This document shows positions 26,701 through 34,843 of a DNA stretch of 43,356 bases, piece after piece. Numbering within the stretch: the first letter of the stretch is position 1; every line of letters starts with the position of its first letter. Source of the stretch: Akkermansiaceae bacterium (lineage in GTDB: Bacteria; Verrucomicrobiota; Verrucomicrobiia; Verrucomicrobiales; Akkermansiaceae); the NCBI GenBank assembly GCA_023301765.1, contig JALZUC010000030.1:1-43356 (forward strand). Direction: 5' to 3'. Made by a program: the position numbers and the translations under genes. A model generated the notes under the pieces. The model was not told the origin of the DNA, ran no database searches, and was given only the letters and a program-made list of their open reading frames with translations.

Positions 26701-27959
26701 GGTTAATACTGTGGACGTTATTTATCTGTGTTTTTTGTAGTGCTTGTCAGGAAACTGAAATTAAGAGTCGAACTGTAGGCTATAAGGGGAAAGCAAAATT
26801 AAATCCGTTTCTAGCAGCTGAGAGATTACTCACCAAAGAGGGCTTTGAGGTATTTTCTGAACACGGTGTAGGAAGACTTGATTATGAAACGACTACTCTA
26901 TTCATACCAACATCTTCATTAAATACTGTGGGGCGCACTAAGAGGCTACTGGAGTGGGTGGCATCTGGTGGGCACCTGGTGCTGATGTTAGAGGGAGGAG
27001 AAATGGGCGGAAATGACTTTGTGATCACGCCGAGAAAGTATCACTGGCAAGATGAGCCAACAGAGGGCGTGCAGTATCTCTTAGATGAGGTGGGGGTAAG
27101 CTATGAATTAAAGGAAGAGGAATCACCTACTATGACTACTGAGGTGGACGACGACACTACTGAGGCGGAGGATGACACTACTGAGGCGGAGGATGATAGG
27201 ACTGAGGTGGAGCTTGATGAGTGGGAGTCGATGGAGGAAAAAGATCGAGTATTGTTAGGCTCTGAGGAGTCTGCTATTAATCTAGGTTCTGGTGAATTGG
27301 TCATCCATCACTGGTCTGATATTCTTCTAGAATATACGGTATGGGATGAAGGAGACTACGGGAGTGGTGACTCCGCTGAGCATAGGCATCATTACTTAAG
27401 TTTAAGTCATGAGTATGGGCGCGTTTCTCTACTGTCAGATGCTAGGCTACTGCGTAACCGTAACCTAGCTTATAGCGATCATGCGGAGTTTCTAGTAACT
27501 TTAGTAGAGCTGTCAAATTCCGGACGGACAGTTTTCTCCAGTGGTGATGGAGATAGTTTTTTTGCCATGTTATGGCGGCACTTTAAGATGGGTGTTATTG
27601 GTCTGCTGGTGGTGGTTGTTTTCTGGTTATGGCGGCACCTACCTCGCTATGGGCCTGCCGAAGATATTGGGGATGGGAATACGCGAGAGTTTACTGAGCA
27701 GCTAAGAGGTGTCGGGCGTTTTCTATGGAGGCATAAACGAGACGATAGCTTACTGAACTCACTACGTGGGCATGTAAATCGAGCTTTATCCTTACAGCCT
27801 AGCGGCAGTGATGAGGGCGTGTTTGAACAAATTGCTGAGAAAACAGGAATGCCAGTAACATCTGTTTCCGAGGCAATGACTCGTGAGCAAATTACTGAGC
27901 CCGCGGTGATGGTGAGAGTGACCCAGAACCTTCAGAAAATTTTAAAACATATTAACTAA
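26697..27959 (+). CDS. DUF4350-type protein with lipoprotein-like start
   Basis: The 420-residue product begins MRLILWTLFICVFCSACQ, which reads as a lipoprotein signal with Cys near residue 17. It continues with a DUF4350-like domain (NPFLAAERLLTKEGFEV ... LFIPTSSLNTVGRTKRLLEWVASGGHLVLMLE). An acidic linker built of a 21-base tandem repeat follows. Near residue 300 a transmembrane helix (FKMGVIGLLVVVVFWLW) precedes a basic soluble tail. Having both a lipid anchor and an internal helix would be unusual; the N-terminus may instead be an uncleaved anchor. It starts inside the DUF4129 gene (ATGA overlap). Confidence 0.8.
   Translation: MRLILWTLFICVFCSACQETEIKSRTVGYKGKAKLNPFLAAERLLTKEGFEVFSEHGVGRLDYETTTLFIPTSSLNTVGRTKRLLEWVASGGHLVLMLEGGEMGGNDFVITPRKYHWQDEPTEGVQYLLDEVGVSYELKEEESPTMTTEVDDDTTEAEDDTTEAEDDRTEVELDEWESMEEKDRVLLGSEESAINLGSGELVIHHWSDILLEYTVWDEGDYGSGDSAEHRHHYLSLSHEYGRVSLLSDARLLRNRNLAYSDHAEFLVTLVELSNSGRTVFSSGDGDSFFAMLWRHFKMGVIGLLVVVVFWLWRHLPRYGPAEDIGDGNTREFTEQLRGVGRFLWRHKRDDSLLNSLRGHVNRALSLQPSGSDEGVFEQIAEKTGMPVTSVSEAMTREQITEPAVMVRVTQNLQKILKHIN
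27135..27212 (+). repeat. In-frame 21-base tandem repeat in the DUF4350 gene
   Basis: Three full units (27135-27155, 27156-27176, 27177-27197) and a partial fourth encode the acidic heptad TTEAEDD and close variants. The unit length is a multiple of three, so copy-number change would alter linker length without a frameshift. Confidence 0.9.
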
Positions 27960-27972
27960 CTGTATTTATATC

Positions 27973-28983
27973 ATGAATGAACAACAACCAGCAGCAGAGC
28001 AACAGACTCCACTGTCCTCAGAGCCATCTTCTCCTCAATCAGGAACGCAGGCGGCACAGCTATGCCAACAGATCTACGGGGAACTTAAAAAAGTATTCTT
28101 TGGGCAAGATCAGGTAGTGAGCCAAGTTCTGGCATCACTCCTATCAGGTGGTCACGTTTTGTTAGAAGGTAAGCCGGGGCTGGGTAAAACGCATCTAGTT
28201 CTAGCGCTGGCAAATACCTTTGGCGGAGACTTTGGCCGTATTCAGTTTACCCCAGACCTTATGCCTACTGATGTCACGGGCTTTACGCTTTTTGATATGA
28301 AGAGTCAGACCTTCCAGATGCGTAAAGGCCCGGTGTTTACTAATCTACTGCTGGCTGATGAAATTAACCGTGCCCCAGCTAAAACTCAGGCATCTCTGTT
28401 AGAGGTGATGCAGGAGCAGCAGGTGACTATTGATGGGCAGAGTATCAAGCTTGATGCTCCCTTTATGACATTGGCTACGCAGAACCCTATCGAGCAAGAG
28501 GGGACCTATCCGCTACCCGAAGCGCAGCTAGATAGATTTATTATGAAGGTGGTCATTGACTACCCAGATCAGGCTAGTGAGGAGCAGATCACAGCGATGG
28601 TTTCTGGTAATGGCTTACAGACGGAGGCGGTAAACCAAGTCTGTGGTAGAGATGATATTATCAACGCGCAGCAGGAGTGTGCAGCTATCCGTGCAGTGCC
28701 AGAGGTGGTAAGTTACGCTGTGAATATCTGCCGTGCTACACGCGGTGCACAGGGAATTAGCCTAGGAGCCGGAACTCGTGGCGCGATCAGTTTAATCCAA
28801 GTGGCTAAGGCCTATGCTCTGATGGATAGTAGAGACTTTGTAACGCCTGATGATGTAAAGTCTGCCTCATTACCGGTATTACGCCACCGTGTGCAGCTGG
28901 CACCTGAGCTGGCTATTACTGGTCAAAATATAGATGATACCTTGGCCGGTATCGTTAATTCTGTGGAGGCTCCACGTATTTAA
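27973..28983 (+). CDS. MoxR-family AAA+ ATPase
   Basis: Cytoplasmic chaperone-like ATPase. The 336-residue product has Walker A GKPGLGKTH (residues about 65-73), Walker B LLLADEINRAPAKTQ, the MoxR stretch LLEVMQEQQVTIDG, sensor 1 in MTLATQNPIEQEGTYPLPEAQLDRF, and a helical lid ending DVKSASLPVLRHRV. The first 30 residues are a Gln/Ser/Pro-rich disordered tail. It lies 13 bases after the DUF4350 gene and 20 before the DUF58 gene. MoxR proteins are thought to remodel or load cofactors into partner proteins, often with DUF58 or VWA domains. Confidence 0.95.
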   Translation: MNEQQPAAEQQTPLSSEPSSPQSGTQAAQLCQQIYGELKKVFFGQDQVVSQVLASLLSGGHVLLEGKPGLGKTHLVLALANTFGGDFGRIQFTPDLMPTDVTGFTLFDMKSQTFQMRKGPVFTNLLLADEINRAPAKTQASLLEVMQEQQVTIDGQSIKLDAPFMTLATQNPIEQEGTYPLPEAQLDRFIMKVVIDYPDQASEEQITAMVSGNGLQTEAVNQVCGRDDIINAQQECAAIRAVPEVVSYAVNICRATRGAQGISLGAGTRGAISLIQVAKAYALMDSRDFVTPDDVKSASLPVLRHRVQLAPELAITGQNIDDTLAGIVNSVEAPRI

Positions 28984-29003
28984 AATAGTAACTTATTTTT
29001 CCT

Positions 29004-30302
29004 GTGCAGCCAACACGCCGCCTCGTCACGATCGCTATTCTCTGGGCCTTGCTCGGATTTAGCGCGAGTTTGTTACCCCCACTGGTACCGGTGTGGCTGT
29101 GGGGTGGCGCTGTGATGCTGGTGATACTGTTCGTTGATGGTATTATTAATCGGTTATGGCCGCTACCTACGGTGGAGCGGAGTCTGCCTGGTAGATTTGC
29201 TATTGGTATAGAGCAGTTGGTGCCCATTACTTTGCATAATTCAGGCTCTATGGGATTACGTGTGCAGTGTTATGATGGTCTGCCTGCTGATGCGGTGAGT
29301 ACTGAAATGCCGTGGACCGGGAGACTGCCAGCACGCGGCCACACGGCGCTGAAATATCCGGTGACTATTTCCGAGAGGGGGATGAAGGAGTTTGAGGCGG
29401 CACATTTTCGAGTATTTTCACCACTAGGGCTATGGACACGTAAGTGCCGGAGTGGAGAAACTCAAACCACGCGAGTGTACCCTAACTATGAGCCAGTGCT
29501 ACGCTATGCTCTATTAGCCATGGATAATAGGGCTGAGCAGATGGGTATCGTGAAAAAAAATCGAACGGGGATGAGCCGCGAGTTTCACCAATTACGTGAT
29601 TATCATCTGGGTGATCAGCTATCAAAAATCGATTGGAAAGCTACGTCAAAGCGGCGCTCTCTCATCAGTCGTGACTATCAAGAGCAGAGAGATCAGACGG
29701 TGATTCTAGCCGTAGATTGCGGTAGGCGTATGCGTGCTCTGGATGGTGGGGTGCCACAGTTTGATCATTGTTTAAATGCTATACTACTTCTAGCTTATAC
29801 TGCACTTAGACAGGGTGATCATGTAGGTATTATCGGGATCGGGGGCTCAGACCGCTGGCTGCCACCAGTGAAGGGGGTGCAGTCTATGACCACTATTTTA
29901 AATCATCTCTATGATTATGAAACCTCCTCAGCCCCCAGTGATTTTACTGAAGCGGCTGAGCGACTCCTTACACGCCAGCGCCGGAGAGCTCTAGTGGTGA
30001 TACTTAGTAATATCCGTGGTGAAGATGGGCATCAGCTAATTGAACCGCTACGTATGATCCGTCGGCGACATGTCACTATTCTGGCCTCACTTAAAGAGGA
30101 GAGTGTAGCCATGCGTATGGCTGAACCAGCAACCTCGTTAGATGACGCCCTCGAAGTAGGAGCTATGGCGATTTATCTGGAAGAAAGAGCAAGGGTGCTG
30201 GGAGAGCTCCGCCAGCATGGTGTTTTTACTGTAGATAGCCTGTCTAAGGAGTTACCAGTGGCGATGGCTAATGCCTACCTTGGTGCGCGTGAGATGGTTT
30301 AG
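29004..30302 (+). CDS. DUF58-family protein
   Basis: The 432-residue product starts at GTG. Two N-terminal hydrophobic helices (VTIAILWALLGFSASLLPPLV and VWLWGGAVMLVILFVDGI) are followed by a beta domain. The DUF58 core comes next (REFHQLRDYHLGDQLSKIDWKATSKRRSLISRDY), then a VWA-like fold in which the metal site is degenerate (LAVDCGRRM rather than DxSxS). DUF58 proteins are usual partners of MoxR ATPases. It is the last gene of the operon; the dNTPase gene starts 53 bases on with its own RBS. Confidence 0.93.
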   Translation: MQPTRRLVTIAILWALLGFSASLLPPLVPVWLWGGAVMLVILFVDGIINRLWPLPTVERSLPGRFAIGIEQLVPITLHNSGSMGLRVQCYDGLPADAVSTEMPWTGRLPARGHTALKYPVTISERGMKEFEAAHFRVFSPLGLWTRKCRSGETQTTRVYPNYEPVLRYALLAMDNRAEQMGIVKKNRTGMSREFHQLRDYHLGDQLSKIDWKATSKRRSLISRDYQEQRDQTVILAVDCGRRMRALDGGVPQFDHCLNAILLLAYTALRQGDHVGIIGIGGSDRWLPPVKGVQSMTTILNHLYDYETSSAPSDFTEAAERLLTRQRRRALVVILSNIRGEDGHQLIEPLRMIRRRHVTILASLKEESVAMRMAEPATSLDDALEVGAMAIYLEERARVLGELRQHGVFTVDSLSKELPVAMANAYLGAREMV

Positions 30303-30355
30303 ATTTTGATTGAATAAATGGAATATGTGACGAGTAAATACCTTGAGGAAAAACG

Positions 30356-31639
30356 ATGAATAACCAATTTTACAACAGCTTTGATACTGAGCGACTATCG
30401 GCTTGGGAGTCAGGTGAGGATTACCGCACACCATTTCAGATGGATAGAGACAGGGTGCTACATACTCCGGCTTTTCGGAAGCTGCAGAGTAAGACACAGG
30501 TCTTCTGGAGTGGTGAGTATGATTTTTACCGAACACGTCTAACCCATTCATTGGAGGTTGCGCAGATTGGGCGTTCGATTAGCCACTGGCTAAAGGTTGA
30601 TTCTGACTTGCTAGGTGATGATTATTTTATCGACCCCGAGTTAGTGGAGGTGATTTGTCTCTCTCATGATCTAGGGCACCCGCCATTTGGTCATGCAGGT
30701 GAGAGGAGTCTTAATACTCTGATGAAAGATTACGGTGGTTTTGAAGGGAATGCTCAGACGCTTAGGCTCCTTGCTGAGAGAATTTTTTCTGTAAAACGCA
30801 CAGGGATGGATCCTACTAGGGCATTTCTAGACGGGGTGCTGAAGTATAAAACACTCTGGAGTGAACTGGTCAAAGATGGCCAGACGCCTAAGAATCATTT
30901 CGTTTATGATAAGCAAAATAGTTACTTGGACTGGGCGATGGGTGGGCGTGATTTCCCCATTGAGTTAATACCTGGGAAAGAGCGAGATAGTTTTAAATCC
31001 ATTGAGTGCCAGGTGATGGACTGGGCAGATGATACTGCCTACTCTCTTAATGACTTAGCAGATAGTGTTAGAGCTGGATTCCTCTCGATTCACCGTATTG
31101 AAAAGTGGTCAGAGAAAGTGGGAGAGCCGTGTGGTGAGGGGTCACCTCTGGGAGATCTTATTAAAGCTATACGAGGAGACCGTGTAGAGCCGTTTGCTGG
31201 TAAGCGTATAGGCCAGTATATTCAATCTGCGCGTCTGATAGAGGATACTAACTGCATGAGTGCGCTGACTAACAGGTATCGGTATCAGTTACATGTAGAT
31301 GAAGAGATCAGAAAAGAGTCTGAGGTGTTTAAAAAACTAGCGTATGAGGTGGTTTTTCTTTCACCAGAATTAAAGCAGTTAGAACATAAGGGTAACTATA
31401 TGTTAGAACGTCTCTGGGGAGTACTGAAGCAACGTTACATCGATGGTGATACTAATAACGGCCAAGATTTTCAAATCCTCCCACCACAGGATGCTAGTGA
31501 GATAGAAGCCACACCAGACATGGATGATCGTGCACGTCTGGTGTGTGATTTTCTAGCAGGTCTTACAGATGGTTCTGCAGTAAGGCTTTATAAGCGCTTA
31601 TTCATCCCTGACTTTGGCTCCATTGGCGACCTTGTGTAA
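30356..31639 (+). CDS. Deoxyguanosinetriphosphate triphosphohydrolase-like protein
   Basis: HD-domain enzyme that hydrolyses dNTPs to deoxynucleoside and triphosphate, affecting nucleotide pools. The 427 residues carry the opening YRTPFQMDRDRVLHTPAFRKLQSKTQVF, the metal-binding H...HD...D set in RTRLTHSLEVAQIGRS, ICLSHDLGHPPFGHAGE and MDWADDTAYSLNDLAD, and a C-terminal helical region. The length fits the shorter Dgt-like group (about 380-450) rather than E. coli Dgt (505). GAGGAAAA upstream serves as RBS. It may be transcribed with the MoxR operon or from its own promoter. Confidence 0.93.
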   Translation: MNNQFYNSFDTERLSAWESGEDYRTPFQMDRDRVLHTPAFRKLQSKTQVFWSGEYDFYRTRLTHSLEVAQIGRSISHWLKVDSDLLGDDYFIDPELVEVICLSHDLGHPPFGHAGERSLNTLMKDYGGFEGNAQTLRLLAERIFSVKRTGMDPTRAFLDGVLKYKTLWSELVKDGQTPKNHFVYDKQNSYLDWAMGGRDFPIELIPGKERDSFKSIECQVMDWADDTAYSLNDLADSVRAGFLSIHRIEKWSEKVGEPCGEGSPLGDLIKAIRGDRVEPFAGKRIGQYIQSARLIEDTNCMSALTNRYRYQLHVDEEIRKESEVFKKLAYEVVFLSPELKQLEHKGNYMLERLWGVLKQRYIDGDTNNGQDFQILPPQDASEIEATPDMDDRARLVCDFLAGLTDGSAVRLYKRLFIPDFGSIGDLV

Positions 31640-31659
31640 GGGGCTAATAGAGAGAAGTG

Positions 31660-32115
31660 TTATTTTTTGTTATAAGCCGCAGTGAAGGCATTAAGAGCAG
31701 TGTGTAACTGCTTGGCCGTGGCTTCATCGGTAGTCTGCTTGCACTTCATAGCGAGGACGATGATCTGGTGGCTTAGAGTGAGTTTTTTGAGGTAAGCTTC
31801 TTTGCTGCTCTCCATTTCGGCAGGCTTTAGTCTCTGCGCGAGGAAGTAGTCCAGCATAGTAGTCTGGATCTTAGCAGCGTGTGACTCTTTGTTGCTTACC
31901 CAGCGGCTGATTTGATTGGCATTTTTACCGGCGTCCTTCGATAGCTCATTGATTTGAGCCATAGCTTTGGCGATAGTCTGCTGGTGAGTCTGAAGGTCTT
32001 TGAGTACCGTATCATCTGTGTAGATTCCGCAAGGAACTTGGCAGTGTGCAGATACAGGCTGAGAAGCTGAGAATGATAGGAGTGCGGCGGTAGCGATAAT
32101 AAGGTATGTTTTCAT
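31660..32115 (-). CDS. sodN: Nickel superoxide dismutase, exported
   Basis: Removes superoxide using nickel bound by the first residues of the mature chain. The product starts with a Sec-type signal peptide (MKTYLIIATAALLSFSA.., ending PVSA). Directly after it comes the Ni-hook HCQVPCGIY (His24, Cys25 and Cys29 of the precursor), which matches the HCxxPCxxY family motif. The mature 128 residues are helical, as in NiSOD. Cleavage after VSA would expose His1, which is needed for nickel ligation. The frame is open to a GTG at 32136, but I chose the ATG at 32115, which starts the signal peptide. It lies 53 bases after argH. No sodX-type protease gene is seen nearby. Confidence 0.9.
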   Translation of the reverse strand: MKTYLIIATAALLSFSASQPVSAHCQVPCGIYTDDTVLKDLQTHQQTIAKAMAQINELSKDAGKNANQISRWVSNKESHAAKIQTTMLDYFLAQRLKPAEMESSKEAYLKKLTLSHQIIVLAMKCKQTTDEATAKQLHTALNAFTAAYNKK

Positions 32116-32168
32116 CTTGGAAATAATTCTAATCACGGATTTTTACCCTCGCACGTAAAAACTGCCAA

Positions 32169-33521
32169 TCAGAGAGATGTTTTCCAGCGAGCTACCTCTG
32201 CTTTGACGTTTTCAATGCTAGGTGAGCCTTGGTTTGTGCGTGCAGCGAGGGCTGTCTGGAGGTTAAAAACATCTTGAGCGTCAGCTCCGTAGTGCTCAGA
32301 GATAGTTGTGAGGTCTAGTTTATCGAGTGGGGTGCCGGTGGTGACACTTGCAGCTACAGCTTGGCCAACGAGTTCATGAGCTTGACGGAAGGGGACGCCA
32401 CTTTTCACTAAGTAGTCGGCAAGATCTGTGGCGAGTAGCAGTGGGTCTGAGGATGCTGCTTGGCAGGTCTCTACATTGATGACCATTTCGGTGATCATTT
32501 CTGTATTTACGGAGAGAGCTATCTTGAGGGTGTCTATGGAGTCAAAGAGTGGTTCTTTATCCTCCTGAAGGTCACGGTTGTATGTAAGTGGGAGGCCTTT
32601 GGCTGTGGTTAGCAGAGCGATGAGGTTACCGTAGAGTCGGCCAGTTTTACCACGCGTCAGCTCACAGACATCTGGGTTTTTCTTCTGTGGCATAAGTGAG
32701 GATCCAGTTGTGTGTGCATCACTTAATGAGGCAAAGCCGAACTCTGAGCTACACCAGAGGATGAGATCTTCTGAGAGGCGTGAGAGGTGAGTGCCAATGA
32801 GTGCCATGGAAAATAGAAACTCTGCAATGTAGTCACGATCAGAGATGGCGTCCATGGAGTTGGTAGTCACGGAGTCAAAGCCTAGCTCTTCTGCGATCTG
32901 CTGACGGTCTAGATTTATAGTTGAGCCAGCAAGGGCTCCAGAACCGAGAGGGGATACGTTTAACCGCTTGCGAGTATCTGAAAGTCTGGATTTATCACGG
33001 TCTAACATCTCAACGTAAGCGAGGAGATGGTGGCCTACGGTAACAGGCTGGCCGCGCTGAAGGTGAGTGTAGCCAGGTATTATAGATGCTGCGTGCTGCT
33101 CAGCCTGGGCTAGTAGCGCCGCCTGTAAACCACTGAGAAGTACCGTTAGGCTGTCTATTTCTTCACGGCAATAGAGACGTGTATCTGTGGCCACCTGATC
33201 ATTTCTTGAGCGGGCGGTGTGTAGTTTGGCTCCTGCTGCACCGATTTTTTTAGTCAGTGCGGACTCGATATTCATGTGGATATCTTCCAGCTCAATAGAA
33301 AAATCAAAATTCCCATTAGTGATCTCGATTTCTACTTCATGGAGGCCTTTTTCAATACTTGAGAATTCCTCGTCATTGAGTAGACCCGCTTTAAGTTGGG
33401 CGCGGGCGTGTGCGATGGAGCCAGCAACATCATGTTTATATAATCTCCAGTCATACGAAATAGATTCTCCATACTGCTGTACGAGATCTGCGGTAGCTTT
33501 AGCGAATCGTCCTTTCCACAT
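32169..33521 (-). CDS. argH: Argininosuccinate lyase
   Basis: Final step of arginine synthesis: argininosuccinate to arginine and fumarate. The 450-residue product has the standard start MWKGRFAKATADLVQQYGESI, the region EDIHMNIESALTKKIG, ARSRNDQVATD, YTHLQRGQPVTVGHHLLAY and the superfamily signature GSSLMPQKKNPD. It lies downstream of the GreA-like gene (64 bases) and upstream of sodN on the same strand, so all may be one transcript. No other arginine gene is in the window. Confidence 0.97.
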   Translation of the reverse strand: MWKGRFAKATADLVQQYGESISYDWRLYKHDVAGSIAHARAQLKAGLLNDEEFSSIEKGLHEVEIEITNGNFDFSIELEDIHMNIESALTKKIGAAGAKLHTARSRNDQVATDTRLYCREEIDSLTVLLSGLQAALLAQAEQHAASIIPGYTHLQRGQPVTVGHHLLAYVEMLDRDKSRLSDTRKRLNVSPLGSGALAGSTINLDRQQIAEELGFDSVTTNSMDAISDRDYIAEFLFSMALIGTHLSRLSEDLILWCSSEFGFASLSDAHTTGSSLMPQKKNPDVCELTRGKTGRLYGNLIALLTTAKGLPLTYNRDLQEDKEPLFDSIDTLKIALSVNTEMITEMVINVETCQAASSDPLLLATDLADYLVKSGVPFRQAHELVGQAVAASVTTGTPLDKLDLTTISEHYGADAQDVFNLQTALAARTNQGSPSIENVKAEVARWKTSL

Positions 33522-33585
33522 AGCGGGAGTCTTAACTGGTATGATGGGTTTTGCAAACCACGGAATACTCGAATGGTCGATTTAA

Positions 33586-34044
33586 TTAGCTGATCTCAAG
33601 TATCATCATACCATTGTGCTCGATAATATCTCCTGCCTGTAGCCCTACCAGGTTTTTAAAAAGAGGGGCCTCCGGTGATAGTGTAGTAATCTCGCCAGCC
33701 TCATAAGGAATAGTAATACCTCCGGCACATGGTGTGAGGAGGTAATAGCTGATAGCGCCATTAAGTTCTGTTTCTACCAGAGCCCCGGGAGCTATGATAG
33801 CGTCTGGGGTAAAATCATCGAGTTCAAGCTGCTCAAAAATGTGAAGAGCTTGGGCGAGTGCTTGGCTTTGCTCAGCTTGCGCACCAGCTAGGTAGGAGGC
33901 TTCTAGTGCTCTTGTATCGTATTTACTTTCCTGCTTTCCGTCATCACCAGTGGCTGCGGCATGCGTGGCCTTGGCGGCTTCTGTCATAGTATCTAACTGC
34001 TGCCGCAGTCTCGCTGTGATCTGCATGACGAACTGGTCTTTCAT
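33586..34044 (-). CDS. GreA/GreB-like transcription factor
   Basis: The 152-residue product has a helical N-terminal half with the stretch KYDTRALEASYLAGAQAEQSQAL, which resembles the coiled-coil-to-domain junction of short GreA/GreB-like proteins. It ends in a C-terminal beta domain (GALVETELNGAISYYLLTPCAGG ... LSPEAPLFKNLVGLQAGD) of the Gre FKBP-like fold. Such proteins bind RNA polymerase in its secondary channel, but acidic tip residues typical of true cleavage factors are not clear here. I chose the ATG at 34044; the frame is open to a TTG at 34053. It follows the zinc-ribbon gene by 27 bases. Confidence 0.65.
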   Translation of the reverse strand: MKDQFVMQITARLRQQLDTMTEAAKATHAAATGDDGKQESKYDTRALEASYLAGAQAEQSQALAQALHIFEQLELDDFTPDAIIAPGALVETELNGAISYYLLTPCAGGITIPYEAGEITTLSPEAPLFKNLVGLQAGDIIEHNGMMILEIS

Positions 34045-34071
34045 GGAGGCCAAAAGAGAGTGTGGGGGAGA

Positions 34072-34305
34072 TCAGTGGAGATCTTCAGAGGTAACGGATG
34101 TTTGCTCACGACAGCCTAGCCAGACTGCCTGATCAACCACGCGGGCCGCTGCGGTATCGAAGCGATAGCCGTGGCAGTTAGGGCAGATGATGGTGCTGGA
34201 CCCTACGATAGAGTCACAGCCTTCACAGACCTTGTAATCGCCGGGGTTATTGGCGATTTCCTTGGCCTTATCGAGTCTGGTTTGTTGATGAGTGCTGGAT
34301 GTCAT
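34072..34305 (-). CDS. Small zinc-ribbon protein
   Basis: The 77-residue product has two CxxC pairs, in VCEGCDS and ICPNCHGYRF, which make a zinc ribbon. Flanking charged helices have no clear catalytic residue. The wording KVCEGCDSIVGSSTIICPNC resembles small ribbons that bind RNA polymerase or nucleic acids. It heads a likely operon with the GreA-like gene (27 bases) and argH, which agrees with a role in transcription, but this is inference. Confidence 0.75.
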   Translation of the reverse strand: MTSSTHQQTRLDKAKEIANNPGDYKVCEGCDSIVGSSTIICPNCHGYRFDTAAARVVDQAVWLGCREQTSVTSEDLH

Positions 34306-34385
34306 CCTTATAGGGAATGTTGTGCCTCTATGGTTACTTGTCTAGAAAAAATGTAAATATCCTATATATGCTCATTTTAAAGCAT

Positions 34386-34415
34386 AAAAAAACGGCACCG
34401 ATATTACCGGAGCCG
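34386..34415 (-). terminator. Intrinsic terminator of rpsT
   Basis: On the minus strand CGGC-t-CCG and CGG-t-GCCG form a 7-bp stem with a T:A-type pair and 7-base loop. It is followed by a run of seven T, and lies about 30 bases after the rpsT stop. Confidence 0.88.
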
Positions 34416-34446
34416 CTTTAGAGAAAATTGGAACCGTAATCGGTAA

Positions 34447-34704
34447 TTAGCTTACGAGGTGCTTCTGAGTCTTGCTCTTTAGGTTAGCAGCCTTGTTTTT
34501 GTGAATGATATTGTTCTTAGCACATTTATCGACAGCGGAAGAGAACTCGGAGAAGCTCTTCTGGGCTACGTCTTTATCACCAGCCTCAGCAGCAGCGAGA
34601 GTCTTCTTACGAAGGGTCTTCATGCGGCTTGAAAGAGTTTTGTTACGAACGGCGCGAGTCTCGTTTTGACGGACACGCTTGAGTGCTGATTGTGAGTTGG
34701 CCAT
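34447..34704 (-). CDS. rpsT: 30S ribosomal protein S20
   Basis: The 85-residue product is a basic, all-helical S20: it starts MANSQSALKRVRQNETRAVRNK and ends NIIHKNKAANLKSKTQKHLVS. It binds 16S rRNA early in 30S assembly. The length is normal. It is transcribed alone, with a promoter candidate at 34758-34785 and its own terminator. Confidence 0.97.
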   Translation of the reverse strand: MANSQSALKRVRQNETRAVRNKTLSSRMKTLRKKTLAAAEAGDKDVAQKSFSEFSSAVDKCAKNNIIHKNKAANLKSKTQKHLVS

Positions 34705-34757
34705 GGTAGGAATGTAAAAAAGTGTTTTGAGAGACGAAAGAGCCTTCGTGGAGGGTG

Positions 34758-34785
34758 AAACTATCTATTTTCGGCAGTCTGTCAA
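34758..34785 (-). promoter_or_regulatory. Candidate sigma-70 promoter of rpsT
   Basis: On the minus strand a perfect -35 TTGACA (34780-34785) is followed after 16 bases by TAGTTT (34758-34763). The rpsT start is about 50 bases downstream. The -10 is weak and the spacer one base short. Confidence 0.4.
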
Positions 34786-34843
34786 GCTTCTAGGCGAGGA
34801 AAAACTAAAGTTTTTTGAAGTAATAGAGGTGTTTTTGTGGGGG

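Noticed and set aside
34800-34817. A/T-rich inverted repeat after the L,D-transpeptidase
   Set aside because: The stem is all A-T with almost no loop, too weak to be called a terminator.
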